A stretch of DNA of 64,000 bases from Streptomyces poonensis (GTDB taxonomy: Bacteria > Actinomycetota > Actinomycetes > Streptomycetales > Streptomycetaceae), in NCBI RefSeq assembly GCF_014650915.1, contig NZ_BMVW01000011.1, positions 62,001 to 126,000 of the forward strand, written 5' to 3'. Shown one piece after another: positions 26,808 to 36,532 of the stretch. Every line of letters begins with the position of its first letter. Position 1 is the stretch's first letter. The translations under genes and the position numbers were made by a program. A model generated the notes under the pieces. The model made no database searches. It saw nothing but the letters and a program-made list of their open reading frames with translations, and was not told the DNA's origin.

Positions 26808-27611
26808 TCAGGCGGCGAGGACGAGGGCGGTGCCGGGGAAGGGCGGGCCGCGCCGGATCACCGTGTGCTGGAGTGCGGTCGTCCGTGGCGTCGGCGGTGC
26901 CTCGCGCGTGGTGCGCACGGCACGCGGCGCGGGACCCGTCGTGCCCGTCAGCCCGGAGCGCAGGGCCCGCGCCAGGGCGAGGGCACCCCGCAGGGACCGT
27001 ACGAGCGCCGCGTCCGCGGAGAGCCGCGCGATCCGCAGCAGCGCCAGGTCCCCATGGCGCAGCACCCACCCGGCGGCGACGGCCGCGAGTATGTGGCCGA
27101 GCAGCATGGGCAGGGACGGCAGGACGGACGCCGAGGAGCCCGCGGCCGTCGACATGGCGTCCGCCGGGTGATGCCCGGCGTGCACCGGGTACGGGGAAAG
27201 TCCCGCGTCGGTGAGGATGCGCTGGGCCTGGGCCGGGCTGATCGCCGCCGCGGCGGCCCCGCACACCAGGCGTGCGGCGCGTTCGACGAGGGCGGCGTCC
27301 ATGGAGCCGGTGGTGCCCGCCGCCGTGACCGTGCCGTGCTGACCGAACCCGAAGAGCGTGTGCAGCGCCGTCTGACCGAGCGCCAGCAGCGCCGCGATGC
27401 CCGCCAGCGAGCGCTCCCGCCCGGCGAGCGGGGCGGCCACCGCGAAGACGGCGGTGAACCCCGCGGCCAGACTCCACAGCGGGATCGCGGCGCAGGAGGC
27501 CAGCGCATGACCTCCCGCGGCCAGCACGACGCAGACCGCGGCGAACACCGCGGCCCGCAGGACCCGGAGCTGCGCTCCGGAGCGCGCCGTGCGCTGGTGG
27601 GGGGCAGTCAT
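26808..27611 (-). CDS. Conserved membrane protein of unknown function
   Basis: A 267-residue protein with about five hydrophobic segments (VLRAAVFAAVCVVLAAGGHA, IPLWSLAAGFTAVFAVAAPL, GIAALLALGQTALHTLF, and two near LLGHILAAVAAGWVL). A His-rich patch (YPVHAGHHPADAM) lies in a loop before the last segment. This layout resembles actinobacterial membrane proteins found beside copper genes, and the position next to the ycnI/sco cluster fits, but no function is assigned. Confidence 0.7.
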   Translation of the reverse strand: MTAPHQRTARSGAQLRVLRAAVFAAVCVVLAAGGHALASCAAIPLWSLAAGFTAVFAVAAPLAGRERSLAGIAALLALGQTALHTLFGFGQHGTVTAAGTTGSMDAALVERAARLVCGAAAAAISPAQAQRILTDAGLSPYPVHAGHHPADAMSTAAGSSASVLPSLPMLLGHILAAVAAGWVLRHGDLALLRIARLSADAALVRSLRGALALARALRSGLTGTTGPAPRAVRTTREAPPTPRTTALQHTVIRRGPPFPGTALVLAA

Positions 27612-28052
27612 GGCGTGCTCATCATCGCACTGGCCTTAACCGCCCCATAGGGCAGGTCCACACGGTTACGTACGGGCGGACAAGGGGCGTACGTTCATCT
27701 CCTCACCGCACGAGCTGTCCGAGCTGGGGTTCTGAGGGGGGACACAGGCAGTGGCAGGAGCGGAAGGCGCGTGGGGGCCAGCAGCTGTCGGCGCGACAAG
27801 GGGGATACCGGGCGAAATCCGGGCAATGCCGCCTGACGGGGTGTCACCGGGAGCGCGCGGTCACCGGTCGGTCGTCTCCTGCGGGGAGTGCGGAGGCGGC
27901 GGCCGTTCACGCGGTGGCGCGGCCCCGCATACACCGGTTCACGGGGTCGGCACACCCGCCGTATGGGCGTCATCACGCGATGTACGGGCTTACACAGCCA
28001 TGGGCAGGGCAATACGTATCGGTATGTCGAGCCGCGGCCGGGAGGCTGGAGC
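27612..28052. other. Intergenic region between divergent genes
   Basis: A 441-bp gap between the membrane protein (-) and the ATP-binding protein (+). A frame from 27751 runs to overlap the next start but has weak coding character (third-position GC far below neighbours), so it is not called. It should contain two promoters; none is certain. Confidence 0.45.
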
Positions 28053-28505
28053 ATGAGCATCTGGTGGTCACTCCATCTGCGGCGGGAAGCCGCCAGCGTG
28101 CCGCTCGCCCGGAGGCTGCTGATCGGCACGATGGAGACCGCGGGTGTGGACCCGGACGTCTCCTACGACCTCTCCGTCGCCCTCAGCGAAGCCTGCGCCA
28201 ACGCCGTCGAGCACGGTGGGGACCCGTCCGGCAGCCCGTCCGAGGCGTACCGGGTCACCGCTTACCTCGACGGTGAGAAGTGCCGTATCGAAGTCGCCGA
28301 CTCCGGCCCCGGTTTCCCCGTCGACCGGGGGCGTCCGCCGATCCGTCCGGCCCGGACCGACGCCGAGCACGGCCGTGGTCTGTGCCTCATCGAGGAGCTC
28401 GCCGACCATGTGCACATCGGCAACAAACCGGGCCGGGACGGCGCGGTGGTGAGCTTCGACAAGATCCTCAAGTGGCGCGAGGGCGCTCCGCTCATGGCGG
28501 TCTGA
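28053..28505 (+). CDS. Anti-sigma-type ATP-binding protein (HATPase_c_2)
   Basis: A 150-residue single-domain GHKL ATPase of the RsbW/SpoIIAB type. The N-box is SEACANAVEHGG, followed by VADSGPGFPV and EHGRGLCLIEEL. Proteins of this kind in Streptomyces act as serine kinases or anti-sigma switches. No sigma factor or anti-anti-sigma gene is adjacent. ATG 28053 has GGAGG seven bases upstream. A SpoIIE-type phosphatase, a plausible opposing enzyme, lies 5 kb away at 33807-35213, but linkage is not proven. Confidence 0.88.
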   Translation: MSIWWSLHLRREAASVPLARRLLIGTMETAGVDPDVSYDLSVALSEACANAVEHGGDPSGSPSEAYRVTAYLDGEKCRIEVADSGPGFPVDRGRPPIRPARTDAEHGRGLCLIEELADHVHIGNKPGRDGAVVSFDKILKWREGAPLMAV

Positions 28506-28674
28506 GGGCGGCGCGACACGTGCGGCCGGCCGGCGGCCACCCACCCGGAATCGGGCATCTTGCCGAACTTGGTGCATACGCCCCTGGCATGTTCCGGCAT
28601 CGTTGCCGGCGTTCTCAGGCCGCGCACAGCGTCCCCTCAGCCCGTTGACGGACGCCCTTCCTACCGTCCCGCCC

Positions 28675-29646
28675 ATGACGGGAAACGACGGGAACTCATC
28701 GATCACCAGGCGCCGCGCCCTCGCGGTGACCGGCGGGACGGTCGCGGCCGGCGGGCTCGCGGTCGCCGGGTACCAGGCGGCCTTCGCCGGCGAGACGACC
28801 ACCGCCACCACGGCCGCCGCGACGCCCGCGGCGGCCTCCGGGGCGGCGTCCTCCGCGGGCAGCGGCCAGTGCGTACTGATGTCGAGCGTCACCGAGGGGC
28901 CGTACTACCTGGACGGCGCCCTCGTGCGGAAGGACATCACGGAGGGCAAGGACGGCGTCCCGCTGACGCTGCGCATCGTCGTCCAGGACACCACCGAGTC
29001 CTGCGCCCCGGCCGCGGGCGCGGCCGTGGAGATCTGGCACTGCGACGCCTGGGGCTACTACTCCGGCTACACCACGGCCAACCCCGGCGGCTCCGCGCCC
29101 GCCGAGAGCGAGGACGGCTCGGACGCCGACGACCAGACGTATCTGCGCGGATACCAGATCGCGAACGTCAACGGAGTCGTCAAGTTCGAGACGATCATGC
29201 CCGGTTGGTACACGCCACGGACCTGCCACATCCATGTGAAGGTACACACGGGCGGCGAGAAGGAGGACGGCACCTACGAGGGTGGCAAGGTCAACTTCAC
29301 CGGCCAGCTCTTCTTCGACGACGACGTCGCCGAGCAGATTTTCGAGCTGGAGCCCTACAGCAAGCACACCGGGACCTACACGAAGCTCGACGACGACATG
29401 GTGTACGACGGCGGTGGCGCGTCCAGCGGCCTGCTCACCCTGAAGCCGGTCCACAAGGGCGACCCGTCCAAGGGCTACAGGGGATACATCACGCTCGGCA
29501 TCGACCCGGACGCCGAGAACACCGGTGCGGGCGGCGGTGGCGAGGGCGGCGGAGGGACGCCTCCGGAGGGCGGCACGCCTCCCAAGGGCGGAGCGCCGAG
29601 CGGCACGCCGTCGGAACAGTCCTCCTCCGCGGCTTCCTCCTCGTAA
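28675..29646 (+). CDS. Tat-exported intradiol ring-cleavage dioxygenase-like protein
   Basis: A 323-residue protein with a twin-arginine signal (TRRRALAVTGG near residue 12). The dioxygenase fold has the expected iron ligands: Tyr in EGPYYLDG, Tyr in GWYTPRTCHIHVKV and the two His of the same motif. Such enzymes open catechol rings with Fe(III). The C-terminus is a Gly/Pro/Ser-rich tail (GGGGEGGGGTPPEGG and so on) that may reach into the cell wall. In Streptomyces a secreted family member cleaves lignin-derived catechols; the substrate here is unknown. Confidence 0.9.
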   Translation: MTGNDGNSSITRRRALAVTGGTVAAGGLAVAGYQAAFAGETTTATTAAATPAAASGAASSAGSGQCVLMSSVTEGPYYLDGALVRKDITEGKDGVPLTLRIVVQDTTESCAPAAGAAVEIWHCDAWGYYSGYTTANPGGSAPAESEDGSDADDQTYLRGYQIANVNGVVKFETIMPGWYTPRTCHIHVKVHTGGEKEDGTYEGGKVNFTGQLFFDDDVAEQIFELEPYSKHTGTYTKLDDDMVYDGGGASSGLLTLKPVHKGDPSKGYRGYITLGIDPDAENTGAGGGGEGGGGTPPEGGTPPKGGAPSGTPSEQSSSAASSS

Positions 29647-29657
29647 GGCACGCGCGC

Positions 29658-30557
29658 GTGAACAGCCGCAGTGCCGTGGAGCGCGCAGGACACGCGCGCG
29701 TGGGCAGCCCTGAGGACGAGGCGCTCGCCCGGGCCGCCGTGGCCGCGCTGACGTGGCAGCTGGAGCTCGCCCCCAAGCCCGGCCTGCCCGACCCGCGCGA
29801 CCTCCGCGCCCGCGTCACCCGGCAGGACCACCGCGCCCTGCGCTGGTCGGCCGAGGCACTGGTGCCGGGCCTCACGGCGATGGCGGCGGCCGCCCGCCGT
29901 ACCGGTGCTCCGTCGCCCGGGCTGAGGGCCGAACTGGGCGCCGTCGGCCGGTCCACCGAGCACTCGGTGGACCTGGCCGGCGGCGGCCACCGGGGCGCCC
30001 TCTGGGTGCTCGGGTTCCTGGTCGCCGCCGCGGCCCTGGAACCTGGCGTGCGGGGAGCCGGGCTCGCCGCCACCGCGAAACGGATCGCCGCCCACCCCGA
30101 CCGGCGGGCGCCGCGACGGCCGTCCCGGGGCTCGTCCGTCTCCGCGAAGTACGGGGCTGCCGGGGCCCGCGGTGAGGCACGGGCCGGGTTCCCACATGTG
30201 CGCCGGGCCCTGGAGGCGCTGGCCCGGGCCCGCGCGGCGGGGGCGCCCGAGCCGAACGCCCGGCTCGACGCCCTCCTCACCGTGATGTCCACCCTCCAGG
30301 ACACGGAGCTCCTGTACACGGCCGGCCCGCACGGGCTGCGCCACGTCCAGGCGGGCGCCCGGGCGGTACTGGACGCCGGGGGCACCGCCTCGGACTCCGG
30401 CCGGGATGCCCTCACGGCTCTCGATGCCGACCTGCACGCGCGCGCGTGGAGCCCGCGCGGCAGCGGATCGCTCCTCGCGGGAGCGCTGTTCGCGGACGCC
30501 CTGCCGGTCGTCGGCCACCTGCCCGTGCCGGTCACCCGGCACCTGCCCGCCACCTAG
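29658..30557 (+). CDS. CitG-like triphosphoribosyl-dephospho-CoA synthase family protein
   Basis: A 299-residue helical protein. LELAPKPGLPDPRD near the start, TEHSVDLAGGGHRGALW, and HVRRALEALARARA with DTELLYTAGPHGLRHVQ are family landmarks. The true family makes the prosthetic-group precursor of citrate lyase or malonate decarboxylase; neither enzyme is seen nearby, so the substrate is open. The first family motif normally reads KPGLVD..N.G, and here it is diverged. GTG 29658 lies 11 bp after the dioxygenase stop, with AAGG upstream. Confidence 0.75.
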   Translation: MNSRSAVERAGHARVGSPEDEALARAAVAALTWQLELAPKPGLPDPRDLRARVTRQDHRALRWSAEALVPGLTAMAAAARRTGAPSPGLRAELGAVGRSTEHSVDLAGGGHRGALWVLGFLVAAAALEPGVRGAGLAATAKRIAAHPDRRAPRRPSRGSSVSAKYGAAGARGEARAGFPHVRRALEALARARAAGAPEPNARLDALLTVMSTLQDTELLYTAGPHGLRHVQAGARAVLDAGGTASDSGRDALTALDADLHARAWSPRGSGSLLAGALFADALPVVGHLPVPVTRHLPAT

Positions 30558-30573
30558 CGGTGGGCGGCCTTGC

Positions 30574-32034
30574 TCAGCGCTCCCCGGTCGCCCCGGTCGC
30601 CCCGGCCGCCCCGTCCAGCACCTTCCCCAGCACCTCCAGCGTCTCGGGATAGGCCCGCTGGCGGGGCGTGCCGTACCCGATCACCAGCCCCTGCGGACGG
30701 CCGTCGTACGACGCCCCCGGTGCGCCCGGTACGTGCCAGTGGTCCCCGAGCCGCCCGACCGCGAGCCCCTCGGCCTCGGCACGCGCCAGCACCCCGTCCT
30801 CGTCCGGTACCTCGATCAGCGCGTGGAGGCCCGCCGCGATGCCCCGCACGTCCCGCCCCGGACCCAGCAGGTCCAGCAACTGGTCCCGGCGGCGCCGGTA
30901 ACGGAGCCGGCAGGCCCGGACGTGCCGGTCGTACGCATGGCTGGTGATCATCTCCGCGAGAGCCAACTGACCCATGGACTCGGTGTGATGGTCGCTGTGC
31001 AGCTTGGCGTCCGCGACGGCGTCGACGAGGTGCGGCGGCAGCACCATCCAGCCCAGCCGCAGTGCGGGACCGAGCGTCTTCGAGGCCGTGCCCAGGTAGA
31101 CGACGTGGTTCGGGGCCATGCCCTGGAGAGCGCCCAGCGGCTGCCGGTCGTAGCGGAACTCCCCGTCGTAGTCGTCCTCGACGATCAGCCCGCCGTGCCT
31201 GCGCGCCCAGTCGGTGAGCGCCCGCCGCCGCTCGGGGTGCAGGGGGACACCGGTCGGGTACTGGTGGGCGGGAGTGACCACGACGGCCGCCGGAGCCACC
31301 AGGTCCTCGACACAGGCCCCTCGTCCGTCGACCCGTACCGGTACGACCGTCCCGCCGTTGCGCCGCACGACGTCCCGGTGGAACGGCATTCCGGGGTCCT
31401 CCATGGCGACCGCTCCGCCGTCCAGCACGCGCGTGAGCAGGGCCAGCCCCTGGACATAGCCCGAGGTGATGACGATGCGTTCCGGCGGGGCGAGCACGCC
31501 GCGCGCCCGTCCCAGATAGCCCGACAGCGCCGTCCGCAGCTCGATGCGGCCGCGCGGATCCCCGTAGTCGTACGCCAGTGAGGGCGCCGTCGCGATCGCG
31601 CGCCGCATCGAGCGCAGCCAGGCCGCCGCCGGGAACGCGCCCACGTCGGGACTGCCGGGCCGCAGGTCGAAACGGGGTGCACGCGCGCGTGCGTCCCCGA
31701 CGGCCGGCGACACGGTGTCCGAGGGCAGCGGCGCCACCTCCGTGCCCGATCCCTGACGTGCCGTCAGGTACCCCTCCGCGACCAGCTGGTCGTACGCGGC
31801 CTTCGCCGTGCCCCGGGAGATGCCCAGTTCGGTCGCGAGGCGCCGGGTCGCGGGCAGCCGGGTGCCCGGAGCGAGTCGCCCTGCCCGCACGGCATCCCTG
31901 AGCGCGTGCTCCAGCCCCGCCCTGCGTCCCGCGGCCGCCTCCGAACCCCGGCGCAGCTCCGCTCCGACACCGGACCAGAAGTCCGTGGTGTGACCGGGTC
32001 CCCTGACCACAGAGAATCGCCCCCCTAGGCGCAT
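30574..32034 (-). CDS. MocR/PdxR-type GntR regulator with aminotransferase domain
   Basis: A ~486-residue protein. The N-terminal GntR winged helix (LEHALRDAVRAGRLAPGTRL, then LGISRGTAKAAYDQL) is joined to a fold-type I aminotransferase-like domain with VEDDYDGEFRYD and YLGTASKTLGPALRLGW, where the Lys binds pyridoxal phosphate. Many relatives regulate vitamin B6 or amino-acid genes, but no pdx gene is adjacent and the target is unknown. ATG 32034 is chosen; the frame extends to 32115 with poor coding character. It converges on the CitG-like gene with a 16-bp gap. Confidence 0.87.
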   Translation of the reverse strand: MRLGGRFSVVRGPGHTTDFWSGVGAELRRGSEAAAGRRAGLEHALRDAVRAGRLAPGTRLPATRRLATELGISRGTAKAAYDQLVAEGYLTARQGSGTEVAPLPSDTVSPAVGDARARAPRFDLRPGSPDVGAFPAAAWLRSMRRAIATAPSLAYDYGDPRGRIELRTALSGYLGRARGVLAPPERIVITSGYVQGLALLTRVLDGGAVAMEDPGMPFHRDVVRRNGGTVVPVRVDGRGACVEDLVAPAAVVVTPAHQYPTGVPLHPERRRALTDWARRHGGLIVEDDYDGEFRYDRQPLGALQGMAPNHVVYLGTASKTLGPALRLGWMVLPPHLVDAVADAKLHSDHHTESMGQLALAEMITSHAYDRHVRACRLRYRRRRDQLLDLLGPGRDVRGIAAGLHALIEVPDEDGVLARAEAEGLAVGRLGDHWHVPGAPGASYDGRPQGLVIGYGTPRQRAYPETLEVLGKVLDGAAGATGATGER

Positions 32035-32191
32035 GAAAAACCCAGGGGGACACGTCCCTCCCCCGGGTACACGAGTGGCCGGGTACCCAGGAGGGCACCC
32101 GGCCACCAGTGTCATGTCAGCGCGCGGAACGCACCATAGGGCCTGGAATCAGCACCGTTCCCATGACGGCGTCGGCGTCATCCCTTGGACG

Positions 32192-33649
32192 TCATCCCTT
32201 GAGGGACGCCATCCACGCCTCGACCTCGTCGGAGCGCCGGGGCAGGTCCGCCGAGAGGTTCCGGTTGCCGTCCTCGGTCACCAGGATGTCGTCCTCGATG
32301 CGGACGCCGATCCCGCGGTACTCCTCGGGCACGCTCAGGTCGTCGGCCTGGAAGTACAGGCCCGGCTCGACGGTGAGCACCATGCCGGGCTCCAGCGTGC
32401 CCTCCACGTACGTCTCGGTCCGTGCGGCGGCGCAGTCGTGGACGTCCATGCCGAGCATGTGCCCGGTGCCGTGCAGCGTCCAGCGGCGCTGGAGGCCCAG
32501 CTCCAGGACCCGCTCGACCGGGCCCTCGACCAGGCCCCACTCGACGAGCTTCTCGGTCAGCACGCGCTGTGCGGCGTCGTGGAAGTCGCGGTACTTGGCG
32601 CCCGGCTTCACCGCCGCGATACCGGCCTCCTGGGCCTCGTACACGGCGTCGTAGACCTTCTTCTGGACGTCGCTGTAGGTGCCGCTGACGGGCAGCGTGC
32701 GCGTGACGTCGGCCGTGTAGTACGTGTGCGTCTCCACGCCGGCGTCCAGCAGCAGCAGGTCGCCGGAGCGGACCGGGCCGTCGTTGCGGACCCAGTGCAG
32801 CGTGCAGGCGTGCGGGCCGGCGGCGGCGATGGTGCCGTAGCCCACGTCGTTGCCCTCCACACGCGCGCGGAGGAAGAACGTGCCCTCGATGTACCGCTCC
32901 GACGTGGCCTCGGCCTTGTCGAGGACCTTCACCACGTCCTCGAAGCCGCGCACGGTCGAGTCGACGGCCTTCTGCAGCTCACCGATCTCGAAATCGTCCT
33001 TGACCAGCCGCGCCTCGGAGAGGAAGACCCGCAGCTCCTCGTCGCGCTCGGCGGTCACCTTGTCGTGCAGCGCCGTCTCGATCCCGGCGTCGTACCCGCG
33101 GACGACGCGGACCGGGCCGGTGGCCTCCCTGAGCTGCTCGGGCAGCTCGCGCACGTCCGAGGCGGGGATGCCGTACAGCTTCTCGGCCTCGGTGAGGGAG
33201 TGGCGGCGGCCGACCCACAGCTCGCCCTGGCCGGACAGCCAGAACTCGCCGTTCTCGCGGTCCGAGCGCGGCAGCAGGTAGATCGTCGCCTGGTGCCCGT
33301 CGGCCGTCGGCTCCAGCACCAGGACGCCGTCCTCGGTCTGGTTGCCGGTGAGGTACGCGTACTCGACGGAGGCGCGGAAGGGGTACTCGGTGTCGTTTGA
33401 GCGGGTCTTCAGGTTGCCCGCGGGGACGACGAGGCGCTCACCCGGGAACCGGGCGGACAGCGCGGCGCGGCGGGCGGCCGTCTCGGCGGCCTGGGCGATC
33501 GGCTCCAGGTCACGCAGCTCGGTGTCGGCCCAGCCGGACTTCATGTTCTCGGCCAGCTCGTCGGACACGCCCGGGTACAGGCCGTTCTTGCGCTGCTTGA
33601 TCGGCTCTTCCGGCTCGTTCTCCGGGGTCTCCGGGAGCTCGTCCGCCAC
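32192..33649 (-). CDS. pepP: Xaa-Pro aminopeptidase (aminopeptidase P, M24B)
   Basis: A 485-residue metallopeptidase that removes an N-terminal residue before proline. The creatinase-like N-domain (~1-200) precedes the pita-bread domain with metal ligands: two Asp in DAGVETHTYYTADVTRT, His in HGTGHMLGMDVHD, and Glu in VEPGLYF and GVRIEDD. All ligands are intact. The start is decided by the ribosome site: AAGGAGG abuts ATG 33655 with no spacing, but lies six bases before GTG 33649, which is therefore preferred. Confidence 0.94.
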   Translation of the reverse strand: MADELPETPENEPEEPIKQRKNGLYPGVSDELAENMKSGWADTELRDLEPIAQAAETAARRAALSARFPGERLVVPAGNLKTRSNDTEYPFRASVEYAYLTGNQTEDGVLVLEPTADGHQATIYLLPRSDRENGEFWLSGQGELWVGRRHSLTEAEKLYGIPASDVRELPEQLREATGPVRVVRGYDAGIETALHDKVTAERDEELRVFLSEARLVKDDFEIGELQKAVDSTVRGFEDVVKVLDKAEATSERYIEGTFFLRARVEGNDVGYGTIAAAGPHACTLHWVRNDGPVRSGDLLLLDAGVETHTYYTADVTRTLPVSGTYSDVQKKVYDAVYEAQEAGIAAVKPGAKYRDFHDAAQRVLTEKLVEWGLVEGPVERVLELGLQRRWTLHGTGHMLGMDVHDCAAARTETYVEGTLEPGMVLTVEPGLYFQADDLSVPEEYRGIGVRIEDDILVTEDGNRNLSADLPRRSDEVEAWMASLKG

Positions 33650-33806
33650 GGTCATCCTCCTTGTTACGGCACTGGACCTCCTCCATCGTACGGTCGTGTG
33701 TACGGGAGCCAGATGGGGGAAAGCCCCTGACACCGGCGGCTGCGGTCGCCTGCGACGAGCTCATGCCGAAAGGGCGGCGGGCCCGCTCGGAACGCGCCCC
33801 ATCGGC

Positions 33807-35213
33807 TCACTCGAAACGTGCCGCCAGCAGCACGATGTCCTCGTTGCCGCGGTCCTTGCCCGGCCCGCCCCGCCCGTCCTCCGGCAGCACGGCGCGCAGC
33901 ACGTGGTCGGCGACCGCGCCCGGGTCGGCGCGCACCGCCCGCGGCGCGCTCGCGGCGGCCGCGTGGAGCCGGGTGAAGGCACGGTCGACGGGGTCGCCGG
34001 TGCGGCGCAGCAGTCCGTCGGTGTAGAGGAGCACGGTCTCGCCCGGTTCCACGGTCAGTTCGACGCTCGGTGCCTCCCAGCAGGCGAGCATGCCCAGCGG
34101 GGCCGACAGGGACGTCTCCACGAACTCCGTGCGCCGTTCGCCGATCACCAGGGGCGGGCTGTGCCCGGCGCCGGCCATCGTGATCTTGCGCAGGGCTGGC
34201 TCGCAGTACGCGAAGAGGGCGGTGGCGCAGCGGGCGGGCTCGGTGAGCCTCAGCAGCAGTTCCAGATCGGACAGGACGGCGACGGGGTCCTCGCCCTCCA
34301 TCACGGCGTACGCCCGCAGCGACGCCCGCAGGCGGCCCATGGCGGCGACGGCGCTCGGCCCGGACCCGGTGACGGAGCCGACGGCCAGGCCGAGCGCGGC
34401 GTCGGGCAGCGGCAGGGCGTCGTACCAGTCGCCGCCGCCGCGCGGCCCGGTGCGGTGCCGGGCGGCGAGCTGGACGCCGGCGATCCTGGGCAGCCGGGAG
34501 GGGAGCAGCTCCTCGGAGATCGTCGTCATGCACGCGCGCGTGCGCTCGATCTCCACGACCCGGGCCAGGTGCTCGCCCGCGTAACGGGCATAGAGACCGA
34601 TCAGGTGCCGCTGCCGCGCGACCGGTTCCGCGGGCTCGTCGTACAGCCAGACGGCCGCGCCGAGCCGGCCCGCCGCCTCCGTGGCGAGCGGCAGCGTGTA
34701 GCTCGCGGCGTAACCGAGGCGGGCGGCCACCTCGCGGTGGCGGGGGTCGAGCCCGTCCTCGGCGAACAGATCCGGCTGGGCGATCTCGGCCTCGCCGCCC
34801 GGCAGACCGTCGAGGATCCGGCCGTACGACATGGCGGCCCGGGGGACGGTCTCGATGTGGCCGAGATCGGACCGCCCGAGCCCGAGGCCGAGGGTCGTGT
34901 CCGGACCGAGTCCGTCGCCGGGTTCGAGGACGACGAGACCGCGCCGGGCGCCCACCAGGGCGGCTCCGGCCCGCAGCACCTCGTGCAGCGCGTCGGTGAG
35001 TGCGGCCGTGCGGGCGAGGCGTTCGGTCAGTTCGTGCAGGGTCGTGAGGTCGGACACCCAGCCCGCCAGCCGGTCCTGGAGCACGGCTCCGGGGGCGATG
35101 CGGGGAGGGGCCACCGGGGTGTCCGTGGCGGCGCATGTCGGCGCGGCAGTGTGTGCGGGGGACGGAACGGTTGAATCGATTCCGGCCACTTTCGGAAGGT
35201 GCGGGGCGTTCAT
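33807..35213 (-). CDS. GAF-SpoIIE PP2C-type serine phosphatase
   Basis: A 468-residue soluble protein. After a ~45-residue disordered start, a GAF-like sensor domain (~50-225) precedes a PPM/SpoIIE phosphatase domain (~240-468) with GGDWYDALPL, VGSVTGSGPSAVAAMGRLRASL, AGHSPPLV and LLYTDGLLRR, the metal-binding motifs. GSVTGSG replaces the more usual GDVMGHG, so one of the acidic metal ligands looks altered. Relatives dephosphorylate anti-anti-sigma factors in partner-switching cascades. No RsbV-like gene is adjacent. Confidence 0.87.
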   Translation of the reverse strand: MNAPHLPKVAGIDSTVPSPAHTAAPTCAATDTPVAPPRIAPGAVLQDRLAGWVSDLTTLHELTERLARTAALTDALHEVLRAGAALVGARRGLVVLEPGDGLGPDTTLGLGLGRSDLGHIETVPRAAMSYGRILDGLPGGEAEIAQPDLFAEDGLDPRHREVAARLGYAASYTLPLATEAAGRLGAAVWLYDEPAEPVARQRHLIGLYARYAGEHLARVVEIERTRACMTTISEELLPSRLPRIAGVQLAARHRTGPRGGGDWYDALPLPDAALGLAVGSVTGSGPSAVAAMGRLRASLRAYAVMEGEDPVAVLSDLELLLRLTEPARCATALFAYCEPALRKITMAGAGHSPPLVIGERRTEFVETSLSAPLGMLACWEAPSVELTVEPGETVLLYTDGLLRRTGDPVDRAFTRLHAAAASAPRAVRADPGAVADHVLRAVLPEDGRGGPGKDRGNEDIVLLAARFE

Positions 35214-35809
35214 CGCGTCCGGCTTTCGGACGGGTGCATTCTACTCAATAGCATCGCAAACCCCCATGTCATTTTGCGCCGCTAGCGATGTCTCCACATG
35301 TACACGGACTTGTGAGGGGATGTCCAGCATTGTCCTGCTGGGAATGCTGGTGTCCATGGGCTTGGTGAGACTCTTGCTTATTCGTGAAGTTGGCTGAAAA
35401 CTGTCCGAGGGAACGGCGTATTGCGGTCGACTGGGCTTGTTCGACGGAGCGTCACAGCGGTTGTGATGGGTACGTACTCGGTGAAGGCCAGGGTGGTGGG
35501 GATCGCCCGGAACCTGGTGCCCGAACCGGGCGTCTTAGCCACCGACGACCGTGCCCCATCCTCCCGTGGCGGAGGCGACGAGCAATAGCGGGACGGCAAA
35601 ACGCCAGGCGTCGCCACCCCCACGCCATGCCCACGCTTTTGATAGACGCAGTATGGGCGCGGACGCAGCCGACGCTCCGCCCATAGGGGTCCCCCTTGTC
35701 CAAGACAGGGGTGTGATGCGCCAGCGGGTACGCACAGTGAAGTGATCGACTCATGCAGTGATGTGGACCACAGTGTTGCCAGGCGTGCAACGGAAAGGAA
35801 CGAGCGCTC
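35214..35809. other. 596-bp region upstream of two divergent genes
   Basis: No secure gene. A 25-codon hydrophobic peptide frame (35320-35397) follows GAGGGG, and a 40-codon frame starts at 35466; both lack supporting context. A hairpin-like pair CCAGCATT/AATGCTGG lies at about 35323-35350. The right end should hold the promoter of the gene at 35810. Confidence 0.4.
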
Positions 35810-36478
35810 ATGCGCGAGATCCTCGGAAGGCGACGCAGGCTCCTGTCCAGGCGGCGAAACGGCGGGAAGCCTGAGACGGTGCGGCAGGCCCTGACATTCG
35901 CGGCCGAATGGCAGTGGCCCGTACTCCCGGGCGTGGCGCCGGACCCGCAGAGCCGGTCCCGTTGCGCGTGCCCGGACGCGGAGTGCCCGGTGCCCGGAGC
36001 CCATCCCTTCGACCCCGGTCTGCTCGCGGCCACCACCGACGAGCGCATGGTGCGCTGGTGGTGGACCAACCGTCCCGCGGCGCCCATCGTCCTGGCGACC
36101 GGGGGCAGGGCGCCCTGCGCGGTGAGCCTGCCGGCCCTCGCGGCCGCCCGTGCGCTCGCCACCCTGGAGAAGAAGGGCATGCGCCTCGGCCCGGTCGTCG
36201 CCACGCCCGCGCGCTGGTCGATCCTCGTGGCGCCGTACTCCATGGAGCAGCTGGGCGACCTGCTGTACGCCAAGGACTTCGTGCCGGGCTCGCTGCGTTT
36301 TCACGGCGAGGGCGGCTATCTGGCGCTGCCCCCCTCCGTCACCGGTCTCGGTGAAGTCCGCTGGGAGCGGGCGCCACTGCCCGGCTCGGCGGCGCCGTGG
36401 GTGCCCGACGTGGAGGCGGTCGTCGACGCGGTGGTGGACGCCCTCACTCGTACGGGTGTGAGCGCACCCGAGATGTAG
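35810..36478 (+). CDS. Small primase-polymerase-domain (AEP-like) protein
   Basis: A 222-residue protein resembling the N-terminal prim-pol domain of bifunctional primase/polymerases. ALTFAAEWQWPVLPGVAPD begins the fold, a Cys-rich loop (CACPDAECPVPGAHP) looks zinc-binding, and VRWWWTNRPAAPIVLATG is the conserved strand. The usual DxD catalytic pair (as in VIDLDT at the AICE copy) is not seen, so catalysis is doubtful. Streptomyces chromosomes carry several such genes of unknown role. Confidence 0.75.
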   Translation: MREILGRRRRLLSRRRNGGKPETVRQALTFAAEWQWPVLPGVAPDPQSRSRCACPDAECPVPGAHPFDPGLLAATTDERMVRWWWTNRPAAPIVLATGGRAPCAVSLPALAAARALATLEKKGMRLGPVVATPARWSILVAPYSMEQLGDLLYAKDFVPGSLRFHGEGGYLALPPSVTGLGEVRWERAPLPGSAAPWVPDVEAVVDAVVDALTRTGVSAPEM

Positions 36479-36532
36479 GGATGTCCGGCGCGCGGGGACC
36501 GGGCGTCCGTTGTGGGTCGTTATCTTCCGCTC

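Noticed and set aside
27751..28056. Frame of 101 codons whose stop overlaps the start of the ATP-binding protein (ATGA) and which has a G-rich ribosome-like site
   Set aside because: Third-position GC is far below that of true genes here and the translation is an Ala/Gly/Arg mixture without structure; the overlap is probably chance.
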